Position numbers and translations under genes: made by a program. A stretch of DNA of 63,848 nt from Rhizobiales bacterium 32-66-11. GTDB taxonomy: Bacteria; Pseudomonadota; Alphaproteobacteria; Rhizobiales; Xanthobacteraceae. Each line of letters starts with the position of its first letter. Position 1 is the first letter of the stretch. This document shows, piece after piece, positions 9,067 through 17,572 of the stretch. Location: positions 1 to 63,848 of the forward strand of contig NCEH01000016.1 in the NCBI GenBank assembly GCA_002304505.1. Direction: 5' to 3'. Under the pieces are notes generated by a model. It was not told the DNA's origin. It was given only the letters and a program-made list of their open reading frames with translations, and did not search any database.

Positions 9067-9507
9067 CTAGTCCTCGACCTGCGATTCCACGCGCTCCATA
9101 TCCTCATCCGACAGGCCGAAATGATGGCCGATCTCGTGGATCAGAACATGGGCGATGATCTCTCCCAGGGTTTCCTCATTCTCCGACCAATAGTCCAGAA
9201 TTGGGCGGCGGTAGAGAAAAACCATGTTCGGCAGGCGCCCGGTCTCCGAAACCGCCCCGGCCTGGGCCAGGCCCACGCCTTGAAACAGGCCAAGGAGATC
9301 AAACGGCGATTCGGCTTCCAGCTCCTCGAGCACATCATCCTCGGGGAAATCCTCCACCCGCAGCACCACGCCGCCGCACAGGGCGCGGAAGCTCTCGGGC
9401 AGTCGGGCGAAGGCGTCCTCCGCAAGGATTTCAAAGGCTTCCAGCGACGGCGCCTCGCGGGTGCGCCACGCGATGGCATTGGTTCTGGCCGTGGACCCGT
9501 TGGGCAT
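9067..9507 (-). CDS. Minizincin-type Zn-dependent metallopeptidase (DUF1025 family)
   Basis: The 146-residue protein carries HEIGHHFGLSDED, the HExxHxxGxxD zinc motif of the gluzincin-like small metallopeptidases, near its C-terminus. The N-terminal half is acidic, with FEILAEDAFARLPE typical of this cytoplasmic family. Substrates are unknown. The start ATG 9507 (MPNGSTARTNAIAW) is preceded by AGGAAAGCG; the longer frame upstream has no family resemblance. Confidence 0.85.
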   Translation of the reverse strand: MPNGSTARTNAIAWRTREAPSLEAFEILAEDAFARLPESFRALCGGVVLRVEDFPEDDVLEELEAESPFDLLGLFQGVGLAQAGAVSETGRLPNMVFLYRRPILDYWSENEETLGEIIAHVLIHEIGHHFGLSDEDMERVESQVED

Positions 9508-9593
9508 CGCTTTCCTGCTCCCCTCTCGCCGACGCTGGCGCCGGCACCTGCCTGAAGTCGCGCCCAAGGTCTGAAACCCGTGATTATGGTTTC

Positions 9594-9619
9594 GGAACCA
9601 TTAACGCTGCCGGGATGTT
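9594..9619 (+). promoter_or_regulatory. Possible EcfG-type general stress promoter
   Basis: GGAAC at 9594-9598 is followed by a 17-base spacer and TGTT at 9616-9619. It resembles the alphaproteobacterial EcfG consensus GGAAC-N16/17-CGTT with one mismatch. It lies 30 bases upstream of a small exported-peptide gene. Confidence 0.3.
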
Positions 9620-9649
9620 TAACCACCAGAAGCATTCAGGAGAGTGACC

Positions 9650-9766
9650 ATGCTGCGCAAACTGGCGGTCACCGGCGCTCTGGTGACAATTTTAGGCGTT
9701 GCCGCGTATCTGGCCCCGCAGGAAGCCCATGCGGCGACCTTCGTGGCCTCGGCCCTTATCGGCTGA
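9650..9766 (+). CDS. Small exported or membrane peptide (38 aa)
   Basis: ATG at 9650 follows a good Shine-Dalgarno (CAGGAGAG, 6 bases away). The peptide is a basic start (MLRKLAV), a hydrophobic core (TGALVTILGVAAYL) and a short tail containing AHAATF. It resembles a bare signal sequence with a cleavage-like A-H-A site and about ten residues beyond, or a single-span membrane peptide. I do not recognise a family. It has its own transcription unit: a plausible promoter upstream, a GACAGGT/ACCTGTC hairpin overlapping its stop, and a strong terminator downstream. Confidence 0.55.
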   Translation: MLRKLAVTGALVTILGVAAYLAPQEAHAATFVASALIG

Positions 9767-9791
9767 CAGGTTTTATTTTACCAGACCTGTC
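9765..9791 (+). promoter_or_regulatory. Hairpin at the end of the small-peptide gene
   Basis: Arms GACAGGT (9765-9771) and ACCTGTC (9785-9791) enclose an AT-rich 13-nt loop. It begins inside the stop codon of the 38-aa peptide gene. It may protect the mRNA end or assist the terminator that follows. Confidence 0.4.
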
Positions 9792-9813
9792 GGATTTTCA
9801 TCTGCGTAAGGCT

Positions 9814-9845
9814 AAAGGGCCGGCCCATAGGGGCTGGCCCTTTTT
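9814..9845 (+). terminator. Bidirectional rho-independent terminator
   Basis: Arms AAAGGGCC (9814-9821) and GGCCCTTT (9836-9843) with TTTTT at the end serve the plus-strand small-peptide gene. The A-run on the left arm gives a weaker terminator for leuC on the minus strand, whose stop is at 9852. Confidence 0.85.
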
Positions 9846-9851
9846 CGCGAC

Positions 9852-11276
9852 TCAGCCGTTCGGCCAGTGGCGCACGTCCACGAAATGGCCGGCGATGGCC
9901 GCCGCCGCCGCCATGGCGGGGGAGACGAGGTGCGTGCGGCCCTTGTGGCCCTGGCGCCCCTCGAAATTGCGGTTCGAGGTGGAGGCGCAGCGCTCCTCCG
10001 GCGAAAGCCGGTCGGCATTCATGGCGAGGCACATGGAGCAGCCCGGCTCGCGCCAGTCGAAGCCGGCGGCACGGAAGATCTTGTCCAGCCCCTCGGCCTC
10101 GGCCTGCATTTTCACCAGCCCGGAGCCCGGCACGACCATGGCGTTCACATTCGGGTTGACGTGATGCCCCTCGATGATCTTCGCCGCCTGGCGCAGATCC
10201 TCGATGCGCCCGTTGGTGCAGGAGCCGATGAACACCCGGTCCACGTTGATGTCGGTGATCTTCGTGCCCGCGATCAGGCCCATATAGGCCAGCGCGCGCT
10301 TCTTGGAATCGCGCTTCCCCTCGTCGGCGATCAGCTCGGGATCGGGCACCAATCCTTCCACGGAGATCACGTCCTCGGGGCTCGTGCCCCAGGTGACGAT
10401 CGGCGGCAGGTTGGCGCCATCGATGCGGATCTCGCTGTCGAAATGCGCATCGGGGTCGCTATAGAGCGTCTGCCAGAACCGCATCGCGGCGTCCCATTCC
10501 GCGCCCTTGGGGGCGCGGGGCTTGCCCATGATGTAGTCGAACGCCTTCTGGTCCGGCGCCACGAGGCCGGCGCGCGCGCCCCCCTCGATGGACATGTTGC
10601 AGACCGTCATGCGCCCTTCCATGGAGAGCGCGCGAATGGCGTCACCGGCATATTCGATCACATAGCCGGTGCCGCCCGCCGTGCCGATGGTGCCGATGAT
10701 GGCGAGCACCACGTCCTTCGCGCCGACGCCCTCGGGCAGCGGCCCGTCGACCGTCACCCGCATGTTCTTGGCCTTTTTCTGGATCAGCGTCTGTGTGGCG
10801 AGCACATGCTCGACCTCGGACGTGCCGATGCCGTGGGCGAGCGCCCCGAAGGCCCCATGGGTGGAGGTGTGGCTGTCGCCGCACACGATGGTGGTGCCGG
10901 GCAAGGTGAAGCCCTGTTCGGGACCCACCACATGGACGATGCCCTGACGCACGTCGCGTTCGTTGAAATATTCCACCCCGAACTCGGCCGCGTTCTCCGC
11001 CAGCGTCTCCACCTGAAGCTTGCTCTCGGGATCGTCGATGCCCTGGCTGCGGTCGGTGGTGGGCACGTTATGATCCACCACGGCGAGCGTCTTGGCGGGC
11101 GCGCGCACCTTGCGGCCAGCCATGCGCAGACCCTCGAACGCCTGCGGGCTGGTGACTTCATGCACCAGGTGGCGGTCGATATAGAGCAGGCAGGTGCCAT
11201 CCTCCTGCCGGTGGACGACGTGGTCGTCGAAAATCTTGTCGTAGAGGGTGCGCGGGGCGCTGGTGGGCTCGGTCAT
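9852..11276 (-). CDS. leuC: 3-isopropylmalate dehydratase large subunit
   Basis: The 474-residue aconitase-superfamily enzyme has the three cluster-ligating cysteines in place: [14 protein letters not shown] and [10 protein letters not shown]. The nearby substrate motif [26 protein letters not shown] is intact. It binds a [4Fe-4S] cluster and works with LeuD in the second step of leucine biosynthesis. Its length is standard. The stop is directly followed by the terminator at 9814-9845. I saw no leucine-rich leader peptide or T-box-like structure upstream. Confidence 0.98.
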   Translation of the reverse strand: MTEPTSAPRTLYDKIFDDHVVHRQEDGTCLLYIDRHLVHEVTSPQAFEGLRMAGRKVRAPAKTLAVVDHNVPTTDRSQGIDDPESKLQVETLAENAAEFGVEYFNERDVRQGIVHVVGPEQGFTLPGTTIVCGDSHTSTHGAFGALAHGIGTSEVEHVLATQTLIQKKAKNMRVTVDGPLPEGVGAKDVVLAIIGTIGTAGGTGYVIEYAGDAIRALSMEGRMTVCNMSIEGGARAGLVAPDQKAFDYIMGKPRAPKGAEWDAAMRFWQTLYSDPDAHFDSEIRIDGANLPPIVTWGTSPEDVISVEGLVPDPELIADEGKRDSKKRALAYMGLIAGTKITDINVDRVFIGSCTNGRIEDLRQAAKIIEGHHVNPNVNAMVVPGSGLVKMQAEAEGLDKIFRAAGFDWREPGCSMCLAMNADRLSPEERCASTSNRNFEGRQGHKGRTHLVSPAMAAAAAIAGHFVDVRHWPNG

Positions 11277-11351
11277 GGGGAATGTCCTGAGGATCGGGCG
11301 CTCGTCCGCGCAGACGCGGCAAGCCGGTTCGATGACGAAAAATTGAAGAGG

Positions 11352-11522
11352 TCAGCGACCGAGCGCGGCCAGGGCGGCGGTGGTGAACCGGCCAAAGAAG
11401 CGGCCCGGCATACGCACATGGTCCGGCACCGCTGCAAATTCGATGGTCGTGCGCGCGAAAGGTCCGGCGGCGCAGAACGCCGCCTTGGACAGGCGCATGC
11501 AGGACGGATCGGAACGGTTCAT
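11352..11522 (-). CDS. Small uncharacterised ORF (56 aa)
   Basis: ATG at 11522 opens a 56-codon frame ending at 11352. Codon third positions are strongly G/C, as in neighbouring genes. The protein begins MNRSDPSCMRLSKAAFC, is basic, and has an aromatic-rich middle (RMPGRFFGRFTTAALAALGR). No Shine-Dalgarno is evident and no family is recognised. It lies upstream of leuC on the same strand with a 75-base gap. Confidence 0.35.
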   Translation of the reverse strand: MNRSDPSCMRLSKAAFCAAGPFARTTIEFAAVPDHVRMPGRFFGRFTTAALAALGR

Positions 11523-11736
11523 GGAGCTTTTTTAGCAGTTCCAGCGTGGCGCGACAATGGAGAGAGCCATGCACTGAACGCTGCGCTGCAAAACGAGCAC
11601 CTTCCCCGATACCGCAAAGGTCTGCATCGCCCTCAGGACCCGAAGGCCAGCCATGAGTGCAGGCCCATTGCTGCATCGCAGCAGATATTGTTGCCTGGGA
11701 AAGGACTGCGGGCGGGGGACCGGACGGAGAGGGATC

Positions 11737-11994
11737 ATGCGGTTGGAAGGCTATGTCTTGAGCGCGCTCATGGTTGCCGCGAGCGCGACGATATTCGGCG
11801 ATCTGGGCCGGGCGGCCGCGCCCGACCAGGCCGAGCCGCTTGCGCAGTCTCAGCGGGAGCCGTCCGCGGCCTCGCTTTCGCCGCCTGCGGGACTTGCTGC
11901 CGCCGACCCCTGCGCTCCGCGGGCGACGGCGCTCCGCTTCCTCGACCAGGGCGCCTATGCCTCCGACTCGCCCCCCGGCTGCGCGCTGCGCTGA
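11737..11994 (+). CDS. Putative secreted small protein (85 aa)
   Basis: ATG 11737 is preceded by GGAGAGGGATC. The N-terminus MRLEGYVLSALMVAASATIFG is signal-peptide-like, followed by a Pro/Ala/Ser-rich low-complexity region and two cysteines (ADPCAPR and PPGCALR) that could pair after export. The last 40 bases overlap the 3' end of the convergent MFS gene. No family is recognised. An upstream in-frame ATG at 11653 adds a cysteine-rich leader that looks non-coding. Confidence 0.5.
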   Translation: MRLEGYVLSALMVAASATIFGDLGRAAAPDQAEPLAQSQREPSAASLSPPAGLAAADPCAPRATALRFLDQGAYASDSPPGCALR

Positions 11995-13223
11995 CCCTCC
12001 CCCGGCGTCGCGCCGATCGCAGCGCGAATGAACCCGGACGCCGTGAGCCATAGCGCGAGCGCGGCGAGCGCCACGCCGGCGAGCGCCAGGAACGCAACGC
12101 CATAGCCGAACCGCGCGGCGAGAAAGCCGGCAAGCGCCGGGCTCAGCGCCGCGCCGAGCCCCTGGCAGGTGAGCACCACGCCGAGGCCGATATTCGCATG
12201 GCCCGTGCCGCGCAGGATCTGGGCCGCAAGGCCCGGTGTCGCGACGCCGAGCAGCCCTGCCCCCACCCCGTCGAGAATCTGCACCGGAATGAGCGCATAG
12301 GGGCTTTGCCAGAGGCCGGCGATCACTCCCCGCACCGGCAGGGCGAGCAGGGCCAGCAGCAGCACCAGCCAATAGCCGCGTGTGCCCGCGAGGCGCGAGG
12401 CGAGCAGCGCCATGGGGATCATGGTCAATTGCGCGATCACCACCGTGGCGGCGGTGTACGCGCTCGGATCCGCGCCGCCCTTTGCCGCGATCGCCTGTCC
12501 GAGCAGCGGCAGCATGGCGGCATTGCCGAAATGAAACAGCAGCAGCGTCGCCGCGACCACCTGGAGGGGAAGGCAGGTGAGCAGGATCGAGATCGGCGCG
12601 GGCCCCGGCGCGCCCGCCCCGGACTCGAGCCCCCGGGCTGATTGATAATCGACATCCTGCGGACGGATGAAGGCGAGCGCGGCCAGCGAGCCCACCGCCA
12701 TCACCGCCATGATCACGAACACCGCCGTGACCCCGAACACATAGCCGAAGCCTCCGGCCAGCGCCGCAGCTGCGAGATTACCCGCGTGGTTGAAGGCTTC
12801 GTTGCGGCCGAGCTGGCGGGCATAGCCGGCCTGCCCCACGAGGCCGAGCGTCAGGCTGGCGATCGCCGGGCCGATCGCTGCCGCGGCAATGCCGGTCGCG
12901 ACCTGGGAACTGGCGGTCAGCCAGAAGCTCGGCACCGCCAGCAAAGCGAGGGTCGCCACGATCACCGCGATCGCGCAGGCCGCGATCAGCGCCCGCTTGT
13001 GACGCGTCGCATCCGCCAGCGCACCGAGCGGCGTGGTGGCCAGCATTCCGGCAAGGCCGCCCACGGTCATCACATAGCCGATGGTATCGGGCGCCCATCC
13101 CTGCCCCACCAGGAAAATGCCGAGGAACGGACCGAGGCCGTCGCGCACATCGGCGAGGAAAAAATTGACCGCCGAAAGGGCGCGCGTCGAGCGGCGCGGC
13201 GCCATCCCCACCTGATCGCCCAT
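11955..13223 (-). CDS. Major facilitator superfamily transporter
   Basis: The 422-residue protein has twelve predicted membrane helices and the MFS loop motif GALADATRHKRALI between helices 2 and 3. The first residues (APRRSTRALSAVNFFLADVRDGLGPFLGIFL) match a proteobacterial subgroup annotated generally as MFS transporters near stress and metal genes. The start at 13223 (MGDQVG) excludes 38 residues of the longer frame that resemble untranslated sequence. The substrate cannot be deduced. No regulator is adjacent and the gene appears monocistronic. Confidence 0.87.
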   Translation of the reverse strand: MGDQVGMAPRRSTRALSAVNFFLADVRDGLGPFLGIFLVGQGWAPDTIGYVMTVGGLAGMLATTPLGALADATRHKRALIAACAIAVIVATLALLAVPSFWLTASSQVATGIAAAAIGPAIASLTLGLVGQAGYARQLGRNEAFNHAGNLAAAALAGGFGYVFGVTAVFVIMAVMAVGSLAALAFIRPQDVDYQSARGLESGAGAPGPAPISILLTCLPLQVVAATLLLFHFGNAAMLPLLGQAIAAKGGADPSAYTAATVVIAQLTMIPMALLASRLAGTRGYWLVLLLALLALPVRGVIAGLWQSPYALIPVQILDGVGAGLLGVATPGLAAQILRGTGHANIGLGVVLTCQGLGAALSPALAGFLAARFGYGVAFLALAGVALAALALWLTASGFIRAAIGATPGEGQRSAQPGGESEA

Positions 13224-13358
13224 GATGTCCCGCCCCGCCCATCCGTCCCCGGCCGCGGGTCTGGCGGCCGGATCGGCCGACACGATCAGACCCGATCGCC
13301 GGACCAACGCCAGGCTTGGGTTTCGGTTCCACGCCAAAGCTTTAGGTCACGCCGGAGC

Positions 13359-13374
13359 GCGCGGGGCCCCGCGC
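13359..13374. repeat. Perfect 16-bp GC palindrome
   Basis: GCGCGGGGCCCCGCGC lies in the gap between the MFS gene and the uncharacterised gene, both on the minus strand. There is no T-run. It may be a transcription pause or protein-binding site, or chance in GC-rich DNA. Confidence 0.5.
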
Positions 13375-13410
13375 CGCACGCTCGCTCGTCGCGTCCGGTT
13401 TCTGGCAGGG

Positions 13411-14184
13411 TCAATGCTCAGCGCGGGCGGCCGCCCATTCGCCGACCCCAGCATCCGCCTCCAGAACGGGATCGTTCAGCGTCCATCGGGGAATGGTTCG
13501 CATCCCGTCGAGCCCGGCGAACACGCCCGCAAATCCGCCCTCCGGCGAAATTTCCCGGAGCGCGGCGTCCAGCTCCTGCCCGAACCCTTTAAAGCCTTCA
13601 GCATCTACTTCGCTCAGGTGAATCTGGTTCCAGGTCGCTCCCAGTGCGGGATCCTGGAAGAGGACGGCCACGGTCTCCATGGTTCTGAATGTGCCGAGCT
13701 TTCCCGTGGCGACGAGCTTTGAGGCCGCCGGCCCGATGTAGCGTCGCATGATCTCTCGATAAGCGCGAAGACAGGCGACATCGACATCGAGATATTCAAT
13801 GGAGGGCTTGCGATGCGGGCGATGAGAGGATCCCGCCCAGCCCTGCGGAAAGATGAAAGAGGCCGGCGTCGTAACGAGGATTTCGGCGCGCAACACACGC
13901 ACGCCGGACGGCTGCGGGAGATGGACCAGTTGGTCGATCACCTCGCCCGGAACCATGTCGCGAAAATAGAGGAACTCGGCGTGGCTCCAAACGGGCGCGT
14001 CCGATTGACTCTTGAAAATCGAATGATGGCGATAGAGCGCGCGGCCGAGGCAGGTCTGCTCACAGGGGCCCCAGGCGCTGGCCGCCCGCTCCATGGCCTC
14101 CCTGGCGGCTGCCGAGGGCGCATCCAACGTCCGCGCCAGCACCACCAGGCGCTGTTCCTGCTCGATGGAGACGAGTTCCGCCAT
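13411..14184 (-). CDS. Uncharacterised protein (257 aa)
   Basis: The soluble 257-residue protein has no signal peptide or membrane helix. Visible features are an N-terminal helical segment (SIEQEQRLVVLARTLDAPSAAAREAMERA), a central segment FLYFRDMVPGEVIDQLVHLP and a C-terminal region with several acidic and aromatic positions (WNQIHLSEVDAEGFKGFGQELD). Base composition is somewhat less GC-biased than in neighbouring core genes. I cannot assign it to a family. It lies between the pckA terminator and the MFS gene on the same strand, so it probably has its own promoter. Confidence 0.65.
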   Translation of the reverse strand: MAELVSIEQEQRLVVLARTLDAPSAAAREAMERAASAWGPCEQTCLGRALYRHHSIFKSQSDAPVWSHAEFLYFRDMVPGEVIDQLVHLPQPSGVRVLRAEILVTTPASFIFPQGWAGSSHRPHRKPSIEYLDVDVACLRAYREIMRRYIGPAASKLVATGKLGTFRTMETVAVLFQDPALGATWNQIHLSEVDAEGFKGFGQELDAALREISPEGGFAGVFAGLDGMRTIPRWTLNDPVLEADAGVGEWAAARAEH

Positions 14185-14207
14185 GTGACCGCCGCAGCCG
14201 GTACGAG

Positions 14208-14242
14208 AAAAAACAGGATCGGCGGGTATATCCCGCCGATCC
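14208..14242 (-). terminator. Rho-independent terminator of pckA
   Basis: A perfect 11-bp stem GGATCGGCGGG/CCCGCCGATCC with a 5-nt loop (14216-14242) is followed on the minus strand by TGTTTTTT. It begins 37 bases after the pckA stop. Confidence 0.92.
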
Positions 14243-14278
14243 CGGCCAAATCACCTGACACGCTTCCAGTCTGAAGCC

Positions 14279-15759
14279 TCACTCAGCGGCGAGCCGCACT
14301 TCCGGCTGCGCGGCGCGCACCGCGGCGTCCACATGGTTTTCGAACTTGGCGAAATTGTCCTGGAACATGGCCACCAGCTTGCGCGCCGTGGCGTCGAACT
14401 CGGCCTTGTCCGCCCAGGTCTTGGAGGGATAGAGGACGTGCGGCTCGATGCCGGGCACGGAGGTCGGCACGGCAAAGCCGAAATAAGGATCGGTGCGGAA
14501 GGAGACATCCTTCAGCGAGCCGTCCAGCGCCGAAGACAGCAAGGTGCGGGTGACCTTGATGGGCATGCGCCGCCCGACCCCGAACTTGCCGCCGGTCCAG
14601 CCGGTATTCACCAGCCAGCAATCCACGCCGTGCTCGGCGATGAGATCGCGCAAGAGATTGCCGTAGACGGAAGGGTGGCGCGGCATGAAGGGCGCGCCGA
14701 AGCAGGTGGAGAAGGTCGCTTCCGGATCCTTCACGCCCTTCTCGGTGCCCGCGACCTTCGCGGTATAGCCGGAGAGGAAGTGATACATGGCCTGCGCCGG
14801 CGTCAGCTTGGCGATCGGCGGCATCACGCCGAACGCGTCGGCGGTCAGCATGATGATATTCTTGGGCTGGCCCGCCCGCCCGGTGGGGCTGGCATTGGGG
14901 ATGAAGTCCAGCGGATAGGCGGAGCGGGTATTCTCGGTCAGCCGCCCGTCGTCATAGTCCGGCACGCGGGTGATGGGATCGAGGATCACATTCTCCAGCA
15001 CCGTGCCGAAGCGGTCGGACGCGGCGAAGATCTCCGGCTCGGCCTCCTTGGACAGGCGGATGGTCTTGGCGTAGCAGCCACCCTCGAAATTGAACACGCC
15101 GTCCGCGCCCCAGCCGTGCTCGTCGTCACCCAGCAGCGTGCGGGCGGGATCGGCGGAAAGCGTGGTCTTGCCGGTGCCGAAGAATTGCCGATCAGCACGA
15201 TCTTGCGGGCGAAATCCACCGCGATCACGGTATCGCTGCGCACGCCATGGCGCGCCGGATCGGCCTTGAAGCTCGGCAAATCGATGATGGTCATCTCGGG
15301 CACGAAGTCCGCCAGCTCCGCGTGCTCCGGCCGGCGCAGCATGGTGCGGATGAACAGCGAGTGCCAGGCGAACTCGGTATAGACGCGGGTCCGGATCCGA
15401 TAAGCCGGGTCCGCGCCACCGTAAAGATCCTGCGCGAACAGGGTCTTGCCTTCGGCCGCAGAAAGAAAGTCCTGATACAGCGTCTCGAACTGCGCGGGGG
15501 TGATGGCGCCGTTATTGTCCCACCACACTTCGCTCTCGGTCGCGGCGTCGCGCACCACGAACTTGTCCTTGGGGCTCCGGCCGGTATGAACCCCGGTCTC
15601 CGCCATCAACGCCCCGCCGGCGGCAAGCCGCCCTTCCAGGCGCTCCAGCGCGTGCTCGTAAAGGGCCGGCGCGTTCAGGTTCCAGTGCACGCCCGTGAGA
15701 TGGCGCAGGCCGAAGCTCTCGGCGCCGCACGCGCTATTGCGAAATCCAGTTTCGAGCAC
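14279..15759 (-). pseudogene. pckA: Phosphoenolpyruvate carboxykinase (ATP), internally deleted and frameshifted
   Basis: The N-terminal part (GTG 15759, after AGGGAGACTTTC) reads well as PckA up to [10 protein letters not shown] near base 15185, including the substrate motif [12 protein letters not shown]. The C-terminal part, from [20 protein letters not shown] onward, is intact to the stop at 14279 but in another frame. At 15167-15190 the sequence jumps from GN directly to FFGTGKTT. About 40-45 residues that normally separate them are gone, and LSG is missing from the P-loop FFGLSGTGKTT. Neither fragment can be active. PckA converts oxaloacetate to phosphoenolpyruvate, the key gluconeogenic step. 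The surrounding promoter, start and terminator look normal, which fits a recent lesion or an assembly error. Confidence 0.88.
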
Positions 15760-15897
15760 CGAAAGTCTCCCTCTTCCGCAGCATGATGCTGGGGGCCTTG
15801 TCGCCGCGGACGTTATTACCGCGGGAGGGCGCAGACTAAATCGGTGTTTCGCGTGTGTGAACTCACTTCCTGTGCGATCAAAACGATTAAATCGAAT

Positions 15898-16617
15898 TTA
15901 TGCTGCGGTCCGAGCACGCTCGACAAGCGCAACAAGAACTTGCCGCACTGCAGCAACACTTGTGACGCGCTCCGGAAATTCCAGCCGGGCCACAGTGCCG
16001 GCGCGCTGGAGGTCGCATCCCATGGGGTCGAGCGCGGCCATGCGCCACCCCTCGCCCGGCGCCCCGAGAAGCTTTTGCGCATACAGGGCAATGGCGTCCG
16101 CATGGTCGGCATTCATATGGGCGATGATCCCGTCCTGTGCCGCCCGCACCGGCTCGGCACCCGCCCAATCCGTGGTCACGGCGGCCCCCGGCACCGTCAG
16201 GATGCGGCCAAAGCCTTGCACCAAATGGGCTTCCGCCACCTCCACCCGATAAAAGGCAAAATCGGCGAAATCCGCATAGCCGGCCGCCGTCGCGTGACGG
16301 GCCAGGAAACGGGCGCGCGCATCGGCATCCTCGCTCAGGGAGATGCGGCCGAGCAGGCTGGCGCGCCCGGCGTCGAGGGGATCGGCGCCGGAGGGGGCGG
16401 TCACCAGCAGTGACACCCGGGCGTCGCGCAGGAAATTGCGGGTATGGCGCGCCAGGCGCGACAGCAGCAAAATCGGCTGACCCTCTTCATCGAGCGCCAT
16501 GGCGACCAGCGACGCATAGGGCGCCCCGCCCTCCTCAAGGGTGGCGAGGGCGGCAAAGCCGGCCTCGTGCATCAGGATGCGGACGGCGCGTGCGCCGGTG
16601 TCCATGTCGCTGGTCAT
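15898..16617 (-). CDS. HugZ-like pyridoxamine 5'-phosphate oxidase-fold protein with DUF2470 domain
   Basis: Of the 239 residues, about 1-150 form a split-barrel FMN-binding-like domain ([43 protein letters not shown]). About 160-239 form a DUF2470 domain with [14 protein letters not shown]. This arrangement is found in HugZ-type heme-degrading or heme-binding proteins. A role in heme iron use is family knowledge, not demonstrated here. No heme transport genes are adjacent. The ATG at 16617 fits the family N-terminus. Confidence 0.85.
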   Translation of the reverse strand: MTSDMDTGARAVRILMHEAGFAALATLEEGGAPYASLVAMALDEEGQPILLLSRLARHTRNFLRDARVSLLVTAPSGADPLDAGRASLLGRISLSEDADARARFLARHATAAGYADFADFAFYRVEVAEAHLVQGFGRILTVPGAAVTTDWAGAEPVRAAQDGIIAHMNADHADAIALYAQKLLGAPGEGWRMAALDPMGCDLQRAGTVARLEFPERVTSVAAVRQVLVALVERARTAA

Positions 16618-16842
16618 GGGGCTGTTTCCTCCGTGCGGCGCATGTTCCGCCGCCGCCGGTCGCGGTCAAGTCCGGGAAGCTCCCGAGCCCATAACGGGGT
16701 GCGGACGCGATCCATTTGGAATTTCCTAGTTTTCCCGCTATTTTGGTGGGAGATTCTGACATGGTGTCACATTTCGGCCACGGGAAACGGGTTCACCCCA
16801 AGACGGTCGCACAACGGCCCACAAGACCTTGAAAGAGGTGTC

Positions 16843-17544
16843 ATGCCCACCATCGCCCTCGTCGACGACGATCGTAACATTCTCACCTCGGTCTCCATCG
16901 CTCTGGAAGCGGAGGGGTACCGGATCGAGACCTATACCGACGGGGCATCCGCGCTCGACGGCTTCAAGACCTCGCCGCCCGATCTCGCCATCCTCGACAT
17001 CAAGATGCCGCGCATGGACGGCATGGAGCTGCTGCGCCGCCTGCGGCAGAAGACCGACATGCCGGTGATCTTCCTCACCTCCAAGGACGAGGAGATCGAC
17101 GAATTGTTCGGCCTGAAGATGGGCGCGGACGATTTCATCAAGAAGCCGTTCTCCCAGCGTCTCCTGGTGGAGCGCGTGAAGGCGGTGCTGCGCCGCGTCG
17201 GCGCCAAGGACGGCACCGCCCCGCGCGAGACCGACAGCGCCAAGGTGCTGGAACGTGGCCTGCTGCGCATGGACCCGGAGCGCCACACTTGCACCTGGAA
17301 GGGCGAGCCGGTCACCCTCACGGTCACCGAATTCCTGATCCTCCAGGCGCTCGCCCAGCGCCCCGGCGTGGTCAAGAGCCGCAACGCCCTGATGGACGCG
17401 GCCTATGACGACCAGGTCTATGTGGACGACCGCACCATCGACAGCCACATCAAGCGCCTGCGCAAGAAGTTCAAATCCGCCGACGACAATTTCGAGATGA
17501 TCGAAACCCTGTACGGCGTCGGCTATCGGTTCAAGGAAAGCTGA
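16843..17544 (+). CDS. chvI: Two-component response regulator ChvI
   Basis: The 233-residue OmpR-class regulator has a receiver domain with acidic pocket D8-D10, phosphoacceptor D52 ([13 protein letters not shown]), T79 and K101. The C-terminal winged helix ends in HIKRLRKKF and GVGYRFKES. ChvI controls acid, envelope and host-associated responses in Rhizobiales. ATG 16843 follows GAAAGAGGTGTC. chvG begins 28 bases after its stop, and hprK-EIIA-HPr follow, a conserved rhizobial arrangement linking envelope sensing to carbon status. Confidence 0.96.
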   Translation: MPTIALVDDDRNILTSVSIALEAEGYRIETYTDGASALDGFKTSPPDLAILDIKMPRMDGMELLRRLRQKTDMPVIFLTSKDEEIDELFGLKMGADDFIKKPFSQRLLVERVKAVLRRVGAKDGTAPRETDSAKVLERGLLRMDPERHTCTWKGEPVTLTVTEFLILQALAQRPGVVKSRNALMDAAYDDQVYVDDRTIDSHIKRLRKKFKSADDNFEMIETLYGVGYRFKES

Positions 17545-17572
17545 GGTCGGGCGCCGCCCGGCGCCCCGCGCC

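Noticed and set aside
9867..12053. 728-codon plus-strand frame opposite leuC
   Set aside because: leuC on the minus strand has all catalytic motifs; the plus-strand product is a compositional artefact.
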